Shown here: in pieces, positions 55,768 to 64,000 of the stretch
How the letters are laid out: every line of letters starts with the position of its first letter
Numbering within the stretch: position 1 is the stretch's first letter
Source of the DNA: Miscanthus floridulus
Lineage: Eukaryota; Streptophyta; Magnoliopsida; Poales; Poaceae
Direction: 5' to 3'
DNA length: 64,000 nucleotides
Assembly (NCBI RefSeq): GCF_019320115.1
Contig: NC_089589.1
Location: forward strand, 25,892,487-25,956,486
Made by a program: the position numbers and the translations under genes
Notes under the pieces: model-generated
Databases searched by the model: none
Seen by the model: only the letters and a program-made list of their open reading frames with translations
What the model was told of the DNA's origin: nothing

Positions 55768-58762
55768 TGTCACACCCAATTTTAAGGATAAAATTGAATA
55801 CACAAAACTCGTGTGTGCCCAGGAAACAATCACACACACAAGCTGACAAATTACAATAGTATCATCACGGTGTCCCATACATCAGAGTTATAATAAAACT
55901 TAGTCTTTTATATCACAGCGGAATAATAAAAAGATAATAAACTCTCGTGGTCGTCATCACAGGGAAGGTCAACTGGTTGACCACAAGCCTAATAATCCTC
56001 CGGGAAAACCTCATACCCGTTGACATCTGTTACCCATCCGGGATTTTTATCCAAGTAAAGAAAATAAACAAGTGTAAGTACATTCCGTACTTAGCAAGCT
56101 AACATGGGGTTATGAAGCTCAAAAAGGTTGACACTGGTTTACTGCAGTTAGCACTTTTAGTAAGTCAAAATTTTATTATCAAGGATTATCAAGTTATGCT
56201 TAAGCCCCCTTTTCAACCCACATAATCATATATCAGAACCGGTTGAATCATGAAACATCATCATAATATCATCATAGTCATCATGTATGAACAACATTAT
56301 AAGTAACCATTTATTCTGTGAGTTTTCCGGGCCGCTCGTAACCGTGAGCAAGTCTATTATAACAGTTTGTTACCCTCTGCAGAGGTGGTGCACATTCACC
56401 GCGAGTCGTGATCCCCTTATGCCCGAGTTAATTACCCCCATGTCACTACCAAGGTGAGCGGGCAGGGTACACTATGAAGCCATTTCATAGGTTTCCCTAA
56501 CAAGTTAGGGCCGCTAGGTTTCCTTGGCAGGCAGATGTAGGGACCCCCCTTTCCTATGGCACAAATCCATCGCGGCTATACTCATAGGAACAGAGGCAGC
56601 CCTATACCCAAAGTGGCAAGCCCCATTTGCGCCAAAAAGGTAACCTCTAACCAGCTAGGAAAGGTCCTATTACTGAGCTAAAGTCAGAGCCATATGACTC
56701 TCCCGGTTGCACTGTCAGTCCCAGCTTTTGCCGACAGATAAGTCCTTATGGAGGGCCGGGAGCAACATGAACAAAGGTCATTTGCACTTTCGCCCTATGG
56801 AACAGTTGTTATAATTCATGTTACTCTTTTTTTTCCATAGTATCATTCATCAATATGTATGTCAAGTTCAGGTAGAGCACCAGCAATCTACCCATATGCA
56901 TTTAACCCATAGGAGACAAGGAACAGGATAACAATCACTAGGATGTCCTTACGGGTATCAAAATTAGACACATGCACATGAGTAATTGATTACAATGAAA
57001 TAGGACATCAAGGAAGACCCATATTATACTTGCCTTGGTTCACAAACTCGGGCTGGTCCTGCTAGTCGTCGAAGAGTTCTTGGTCTCCAACGTTTTCCTC
57101 ACCGTCTGAACGCGACCAACACGGCAACATACAACATTCCAAAAGCATTCATGCAAAGCAAACATTCCTATCATTAGAACAGTACACCAACAGTATTGAA
57201 ATCAAGATAAAATGTTTGTAAAACTATCTACGTTTCGCTACGATCACGTTAACGCGAAGTTCACGAAAAACGGAGCTAAAATGTGAGAGTTATGATTAAA
57301 ACGGGTTTTCCTATAGCCCTATATTTAATTAATTCTAATCATGAAATTAAAAAGTTCCAAACTTGTCTAACAGTAGCTCCAACATGTAGCTTATGAAATT
57401 ACGAAACTAACGCGATTTGAATGGATCAATTTGGAGTTAAAACAACAATTTTATAAGCGAAACAGTTCGAATGGTATTTCTGTAAATACTGAAAGCGTAC
57501 TTTTGACTTAAACAGTGAACTTTACGCTTTCGAAACGAGAATGCGTACTCGAGGAAATACGCCTTGGATTGCGGGTTCAATTCGGTGAAACTAGGAGGGC
57601 TCTTTAGCAAATCTACCCGCGAAGGGGTATCTTCAATTCCTGGCCGTTGATCACGCAAGGGACGGCTAGGATCGGCCTGGAGGGTTCGGCCGGCCAGAAC
57701 AGTAACACCGGCGAGGCTAGCCATGGCCGGCGGCTTGGAACACGCCGGCGAGCTTGGTTAGGGGGGCTAGGGTCCACCAAACTGGGAACCGAGGGCACCC
57801 GAGAGCTCGGGGGGAAGAAGGGGGTCGCGCACAGGTCGAGAAGACGGCCGGAGGGGAAAGCCGGGGCGCGGGCGCCATGGCCGGCGGCATGGAGCTCACG
57901 GCGCTCGCGGATTGGGCGCTAAAAGCCACGAAACGCAAAATAAAACGCATGGGGAGAGAGAGGGGACCACGGTGAAGCTCACATCGGGGAAGGATGGAGT
58001 CGACGGTGGCTCGGGGAAGACGGCGACGCGGACGGCGGACGACAATCCTCGGAGCTCCTCAATGCGGCAGTTGTGGCCGGGAATGAGGCGAAAATGGAGC
58101 GGGGCTGCAGGGGGCGCGCGAGGGGGGGCTCGGCTGCCTTTTTAACGAGGCCGAGGGACGGGGAGGACGCTCCCACGACGCGCGTCGTGGCGGCGGTTGC
58201 TGCAGCGCCAGGCGCGGGCGGTTGCCGAAGGAAGGGGGCAGAGCTGACGCGTGGGGCCGTGCGGTCAGCGACTGGGCGCGGGGCGAAGGCGCGCGGCGAC
58301 AGCAGTTGCCCGAGCTGGGCTGGCGGGGCTGACGCGGCCGTTGCTGGGCCAAGCGTAGCTGGGCCGGCATGGAGCGCGCGGCTGGGCTGCTGGCGCGAAG
58401 CTGGGCCGAGCGGGAAAAGGGGAGGCGAGCTGGGCTGGGGCTGGTGCTGGGCCGCGGAAAGAAAGGCCTACGGGCCAAAACCGAGGAAGGGAGGGAATGG
58501 AAGGAAATTTCCTTTTTCTTTTTATAAATAAAATTTTCAAACTCATTTTCAAAAGGTTTTTAAAATCTTTTAGCATTTGAACAAAACCACCCGTCACAGA
58601 AATGAATACGCAATAGCATGAATGCATCAACATGTTTCTATTCTTGTATTTTCTTTTAATTTCATAAAAGAAATATTATTTCCTAATCTGAATTGCACAT
58701 ATAATTGCATAATTAAATCAAATTTACTATTTTAAATAGAATTCAAATTTTAGGGTGTTACA
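55768..58762 (-). repeat. 3' LTR of the chromovirus
   Basis: 2,995 bp. On the minus strand it runs from TGTAACACCCTAAAATTTGA (58762) to GGGTGTGACA (55768). 57600-58490 is markedly GC-rich, in contrast to the AT-rich ends, and holds overlapping Arg/Ala/Pro-rich open frames that I do not count as genes. TTAAAAAGGC on the minus strand near 58137 could serve as a TATA-like element. Confidence 0.88.
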
Positions 58763-58778
58763 ATTCTACCCCCCTTAA
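58763..58778 (-). promoter_or_regulatory. Polypurine tract of the chromovirus
   Basis: The minus strand reads TTAAGGGGGGTAGAAT directly before the LTR start TGTAACACCC. It would prime plus-strand DNA synthesis. Confidence 0.75.
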
Positions 58779-58811
58779 GATGAATCTCGTCCTCGAGATT
58801 CGGGTGATTGC

Positions 58812-61800
58812 TTACTCAAACAGTTGGGGATAAGTCTTTCTCAGATCATCTTCTCTTTCCCAAGTAGCCTCATCCTCTGTATACCGATTCCACTGTACCT
58901 TGCACATCTTTACTGTTCGGCTTCTCGTAACTCTTTCGGCAGTTTCCAAGATCTTTATCGGATACTCTTCATAAGTAAGATCTTCCTTGACAACAAGTTC
59001 TTCCAAAGGAATTTGTTCTTCTGGTACCCTCAGACACTTTTTCAACTGGGAAACATGGAACACGTCGTGCACACCGGACAAGCTCTCAGGCAATTCCAAC
59101 TGATAAGCTACTTCTCCACGTCTCTCTAGGATCTTAAAAGGTCATATATACCTTGGGGCTAACTTTCCCTTCATATTGAATCTTCTCACACTCCTCATTG
59201 GTGACACTTTCAGGTACACATAATCACCAATCTCGAAAGTCAGCTCTCTTCTACGGGTATCAGCGTAACTCTTCTGTCGAGACTGAGCCACTCTCAAATT
59301 GTCTCTAATCATTCTTACTTGTTCTTCCGCATCTCTAAGGACATCGGGACCAAACACTTGGGTTTCTCCAGTCTGATTCCAGAACAAAGGCGTTCTACAC
59401 TTACGTCCATACAACGCCTCGAAAGGTGCCATCTTGAGGCTCTTTTGATAACTGTTGTTGTATGAGAACTCTGCGTAAGGCAGACTCTTATCCCAACTAT
59501 CACCATACTGAAGTGCACAGGCTCTCAACATATCTTCCAAAATCTGGTTGATCCTTTCAGTCTGTCCATCGGTTTGCGGGTGGTAAGCAGAACTGAAATT
59601 CAACTTTATTCCCAAAGATCTATGTACTTTATGCCAGAATTGTGATGTAAATTGGGTGCCTCTATCCGACACAATTTTCTTGGGAACACCATGTAAGCAC
59701 ACTATTCATTCCATGTATAACTCTGCTAATCTTGCACCATTATAAGTAGTCTTGACTGGTAAAAAGTGAGCGACCTTGGTGAGTCGATCCACTATTACCC
59801 ATATTGAATCATAACCTCTTTGAGTGCTGGGGTAATCCTACAATAAAATCCATGCCAACTTCTTCTCATTTCCATTCAGGGATCTTCATTGGTTGTAGTA
59901 ACCCTGCAGGTCTTTGATGCTCAAGCTTTCACTCTTTGACAAGTGTCACACAAAGCCACATATTCTGCCACATCTCTCTTCAAACCATACCACCAATACT
60001 TTTCTTTGAGATCCAAGTACATCTTGGTACTTCCGGGATGTATAGAATAAGCAGACTCATGGGCCTCTTGCAGAATTGCGTCTCGGATAACTTTCACTTC
60101 CGGTACACATATCCTCTTCCCGAACCAAAGAGTTCCATTCTCATCCATTCTGAATCCGGGTGCCTTTCCAAGCACTACATTCTCTGCTATCTCTTTAAGT
60201 TTTTCATCCTCCAATTGACCTTTGCGTATCTCCTGCTCCAGTGTAGGCTCTATTACCAATTCCATTGCATTAGTGACCTAGGCTCAAGTTGAGATACTCC
60301 ATTTCAGCACACAACTCTGCTGACATAGGTGTTATCTGAATACCATTGGCATAGCTCTTTCTGCTAAGTGCATCAGCTACGACGTTTGCCTTTCTCGGGT
60401 GATAATGCACTTCCAATTCATAGTCTTTGATCAATTCCAACCAACGACGTTGTCTTAGATTCAGATCTGATTGAGTGAAGATATACTTCAAACTCTTATG
60501 ATCAGTATAGATATCACTCTTATGTCCAATCAGATAATGTCTCCAGATTTTCAAAGCATGAACCACAGCTGCCAATTCCAAGTCATGAGTAGGATAATTC
60601 AACTCATGCTTCCTTAGTTGTCTAGATGCATATGCAACCACTCTTCCTTCTTGCATAAGCACACATCCGAGACCCTAAACGGGATGCATCACAATATATA
60701 GAGAAGTTCTTGTTTAAATCGGGCAAAATTAATACTGGAGCTGTAGTCAATCTCTTCTTTAGCTCTTCAAAGTTTGCCTGGCATTTATCCGACCATACAT
60801 ACTTAGCATTCTTTTCCAACAAAGCTATCATAGGCTTGGCTAGCTTGGAAAAGCCTTCAATGAACCTTCGGTAATAACCAGCCAATCCCAAAAAGCTACG
60901 AATCTCACTTACAGTAGTTGGTGGTTTCCAATTCAGTACATCTTGCACTTTGCCTGGATCCACTGCTATACCACCATTGGAGACAACATGACCCAGAAAA
61001 GAGACTTCCTTTAACCAAAACTCACACTTGCTCCGCTTAGCGTACAACTTATGCTCTCTAAGCTTTTGCAAGACCATCCTTATGTGTTCCGCATGTTCTT
61101 CTTCAGTCTTGGAGAATATTAGTATGTCATCTATGAACACTACCACAAATTTATCCAGAAACTCCATGAACACCTTATTCATCAAATACATGAAGTATGC
61201 AGGTGCATTGGTCAATCCAAAAGACATAACGGTGTACTCATATAATCCATACCGTGTAGTGAATGCTGTCTTGGGTATATCCGAGTTCCGAATCTTAAGC
61301 TGATGATAACCAGATCGGAGATCAATCTTGGAGAACACATGAGCTCCTCTCAACTGATCAAACAAATCATCTATCCTAGGCAAAGGGTATTTATTCTTGA
61401 TGGTAACCTCATTAAGTGAGCGGTAATCCACACACATCCGTTGACTACCATCCTTCTTATCCACAAAGATCACAGGTGCCCCCCACGGGGAAGAACTGGG
61501 GCGTATGAAACCTTTTTCTTGCAACTCTTTTAGTTGTTTCTTAAGCTCTTCTAATTCATTAACTCCCATTCTATATGGACGTTTAGCTATTGGTGCAGTT
61601 CCAGGTAATAATTCAATAATGAATTCAATGTCTCGGTCAGGTGGCATACCTGGCAAGTCATCGGGGAAGACATCCGGGAATTCCTCCACGACACGATCTT
61701 GTTCATTGGTTTCACCATCTAGCTGATTCACTGTGGCTGTAGGCTGAGCTTGCACTACTACTTCTACACAGATTCTATCGCCATTGAGTGATGTCACAAC

Positions 61801-62082
61801 CACAGATTTCTCCTGACACTGAATCACTGCCCGGTGTTGTTTCATCCAATCCATTCCCAGGATAAGGTCAATTCCCGCTGTTCTCAACACAATAGGCTTC
61901 ACCTTGAAGTCTACCCCCCTTAAGGATATGCTAGTTGAGGGGCTCCAATAAGAAGCGGGCATACTACCTCCCGGGGAATTCACTAGTATCGGTTTTTCAT
62001 GGCACACAAAGGTATGCTATGCATTCTAACAAAAGCTTGGGAGATAAAAGAATGCGAAGCACCAGAATCAAAAAGTACGGGT
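58812..62082 (-). pseudogene. Chromovirus pol: protease, RT, RNase H, integrase, chromodomain
   Basis: Minus strand. Protease: DSGASHSF codons at about 62050-62070, then [18 protein letters not shown]. Reverse transcriptase (62007-60680): [20 protein letters not shown], the [20 protein letters not shown] motif, the FIDD active site at 61126-61137, and [20 protein letters not shown]. RNase H (60662-60270): [20 protein letters not shown] and [13 protein letters not shown]. Integrase: the zinc region YSIHPGSTKMYLDL and LCDTCQ (60265-59921), then the core with GMDFIVG (about 59840), IVSDRGTQF and TDGQTERINQ (59702-59142). The chromodomain is last (CKVQWNRYTEDEATWERED, 58812-58920). Frame breaks occur near 62010, 60660, 60270, 59830-59700 and at 59140. 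In chromoviruses the chromodomain steers integration, often to heterochromatin. Confidence 0.9.
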
Positions 62083-63269
62083 AGCAGAAATAGAGTTGAC
62101 ACTGAACGTACCCAACATGACCTCAGGCGTCTCCTGAGCCGCATCAGATGACACATAGTTCACCTTCGCTGTGAGAGGTGGTCGGGCGTTGAACTTCTGA
62201 TTGTTGGCCTGGTTCTGAGGTGCTTGTTGGTTCTGCTTCTTAGGGCACTGATGAGCATAGTGCCCTACTTCTCCACATCGGTAACAGGCATTGGGATTGT
62301 TGGGTGCAGCACTCTTCACAGGAGCATTGTTAGTCACTCCCTGGCGTGTTGCAGGATTGCTAGTCTAGTTGCGGAGGACGCTGATTTCCAAACTGTTGCT
62401 GATACTGAGGGCGTTGCTGGAACTGGTTCCGCTAAGGATACTGACCACGGTTTCCCTGATGAGTTGGTCCTTGATTCCTCTGCTGGAAACCTTGCTGGGG
62501 ATAAGCACGTGGGCGAGTGTTGCTTCCAGAAGCTTGCCCTTGGAGCCTTCTCTTCTTAGCTTCCATCTCCTTGTGCTTATCATCAATCACGATTGCGCGA
62601 TTCACCAAAGACTGGCAAGTTAGGATAAGTATTAGACATCAGCTGGAGCTGCAGTCCATCATAGAGTCCCTTGAGGAAACGGCGTTGCTTATCCTTGTCA
62701 TCCGCTACATCATTAGGAGCGTAGCGAGATAGTTGTGCGAACTTGTCCCGATATTCCGCCACAGTCATTGATCCTTGCTTGAGTGATCTGAATTCTTCCT
62801 GCTTCAGTTCCACTAGTCCATCAGGAATATGGTATGATCTGAAACTGTCCTTAAATTCCTGCCAAGTGATATCAGGAGCATTGTTGGGACGTCCAAACTG
62901 GAATGATTCCCACCAATCCTGAGCAGCTCCTTGGAGTTGTCCGGAAGCGTACAACACCTTCTCCAGGTCGTTGCATTGTGCTATGTTCAGTTGTTTCTCC
63001 ACAGCACGCAACCAATCATCGGCCTCCATAGGGTCTGTGGCATGTGTGAACACCGGTGGACGACCTTTCATAAACTCTCCACGCTTATCTCTAACCTGGA
63101 CAGGCGGTGGACCTCTTGCAGATTCATTGTCCAAGCGCTGCATCATAGCTTGCATCAGCTGCGCTTGCATTCCCAATATCTGCTCCATGGTCACAGGTGG
63201 CGGTGGTGGATTCATAAGAGCATCACGCCCACGACCACGGCCTCTGCCTCTTCCTCCTCTTGCGGCCAT
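62083..63269 (-). pseudogene. Chromovirus gag with CCHC zinc knuckle
   Basis: The start is the ATG at 63269, opening MAARGGRGRGRGRGRDALMN. The gag core follows (DWLRAVEKQLNIAQCNDLEK, AAQDWWESFQFGRP, GSMTVAEYRDKFAQLSRYAP), broken by a frameshift near 62600 and further stops up to 62340. The zinc knuckle CYRCGEVGHYAHQC is at about 62250-62295. An open extension upstream of the ATG to 63362 is not conserved in type and is probably leader. Gag packages the element RNA. It is joined to pol in one polyprotein in relatives. Confidence 0.85.
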
Positions 63270-64000
63270 CTGTTTTCCAACAAATGTGCAAAGTTTAGAG
63301 ATTTTTCCAATGATAGAGAGCTTGCAAGAGATAAGAAACAATGCTGAAAATTTTCTGGGCAAGATTCAAATTCAGCAGTTCAGTAAAACTGTTATAACTC
63401 AAGTTTCCGAGATCCAACAGAGGTGCACCAAGATTCGTTAGAAAGCTTAGGACATCAGCTACAACTTTCATTTAGACCACTTTTACAGATTCGAACTCAC
63501 ACATAGCCAAAAATAGAGCTAAACCAATACTGTTCTGAGTTCCAGACAGCGCAGGAACATCAACTTGTGCCAATTAGATCTCCCAAACCTGAATAGCTAT
63601 TGACGTGATTCCAAAGACACTTGAAAGATACAGAGGTCTAGTTATCTCCACAAAAATTTCAGAATTTTTATCATCCCAGATTTCGAGTTACCAGATAAAG
63701 AACACAGGCTGCTCCAAAAATCAGCACAGCAGAGATAAGATAAAATGATACTTCAGCATTAAGATTTCATTCTAAATTTAAAGTTCCAATCTAAGGAAGT
63801 TGTGGACATGCCCACAAACTTCCAGCAATCAAGCAAAATACCAACTCAACCAAGTTCACAAATCAAACATCTAATCAACCAAGTTCACAAGACCAACAAG
63901 ACTAAATAAGGACACGAACTAACGACGTGATAATCTAGATCAAGGCACCTAACACCTATGGAGCGGTGTCAATCATGGTGAAGGAACGGCGCTTCTTCTT
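63270..64000. other. Leader region of the chromovirus upstream of gag
   Basis: Untranslated leader on the minus strand, running to the window edge. No gene and no LTR end is reached; the primer-binding site is expected beyond 64000. Confidence 0.6.

Larger units (their letters stand above)
55768..64000 (-). mobile_element. Chromodomain Ty3/gypsy retrotransposon (Tekay/Del-like), 5' LTR outside the window
   Basis: On the minus strand: leader, gag with a CCHC zinc knuckle, protease, reverse transcriptase, RNase H, integrase, a C-terminal chromodomain, a polypurine tract and a 3-kb 3' LTR ending at 55768. The gene order and chromodomain define a chromovirus; the long LTR with TGTAACACCC and GGGTGTGACA ends suggests the Tekay/Del group. 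The flank before the element is CTGAT (55763-55767), the candidate duplication, whose partner is outside. Several frameshifts and stops show it is not autonomous now. Confidence 0.9.

Noticed and set aside
57600..58540. Several overlapping open frames of 70-150 codons on both strands
   Set aside because: They lie inside the chromovirus LTR. Length is explained by high GC content; no domain and no consistent strand.

Overview
This window reads as intergenic DNA from a large, TE-rich grass genome. The best fit is a panicoid/Andropogoneae species (sorghum, Miscanthus, sugarcane or maize relatives). That placement is inferred from the element types: a Sirevirus with GACCGGACGCTGG-rich LTRs, CACTA elements with TTTAGTCCCGG or TTTGCCGAGTGT subterminal repeats, and grass MITEs. 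Nothing prokaryotic is present. The only non-transposon gene I can support is a broken wall-associated receptor kinase (WAK).

Layout, left to right. (1) 1-3265: a CACTA element whose left end lies outside the window; it keeps only the N-terminal part of a TNP2 transposase. (2) 3266-4176: a possible WAK ectodomain fragment and a 60-bp tandem array. (3) 4177-37891: a Sirevirus (Ty1/copia) retrotransposon on the plus strand, flanked by the duplication TCTAC, swollen by nested insertions. Nested in it on the minus strand is a Tat-type Ty3/gypsy element (5504-27300). That gypsy carries a solo LTR (7423-9834, duplication GTGGT) and, in its own 5' LTR, an 11.4-kb CACTA element (15546-26939, duplication TAA). 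A second solo LTR (29330-31110, duplication CATTC) sits in the Sirevirus reverse transcriptase. (4) 39127-40647: a small CACTA (duplication GAT). (5) 40955-43435: the WAK pseudogene, broken by two related MITEs. (6) about 44150-52679: a CACTA element with a TNP2 C-terminal fragment, large tandem repeats and a TNPA-like gene fused to a Ulp1-type protease domain. (7) 52680-55767: MITE-rich sequence. (8) 55768-64000: the 3' LTR, pol and gag of a minus-strand chromodomain gypsy whose 5' LTR lies beyond the window.

How the pieces relate. Target-site duplications give an insertion order: Sirevirus into the 60-bp repeat DNA, then the gypsy into the Sirevirus, then the CACTA into the gypsy LTR, with the solo LTRs added independently. 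A deletion with its junction at 5503/5504 removed the rest of the Sirevirus 5' LTR, its gag and protease, and the 3' end of the gypsy. Most coding remains carry in-frame stops, often where Gln (CAG/CAA), Trp (TGG) or Arg (CGA) would be expected, as expected from deamination of methylated cytosine. The best-preserved genes are the divergent pair inside the 11.4-kb CACTA: a 13-exon TNPA-like gene on the minus strand and a three-exon, catalytic-domain-less TNP2 gene on the plus strand. None of the three TNP2 remnants contains the central catalytic part.

Boundaries were read by eye from terminal motifs, duplications and splice-site consensus. Family names rest on motif recognition, not on database searches.
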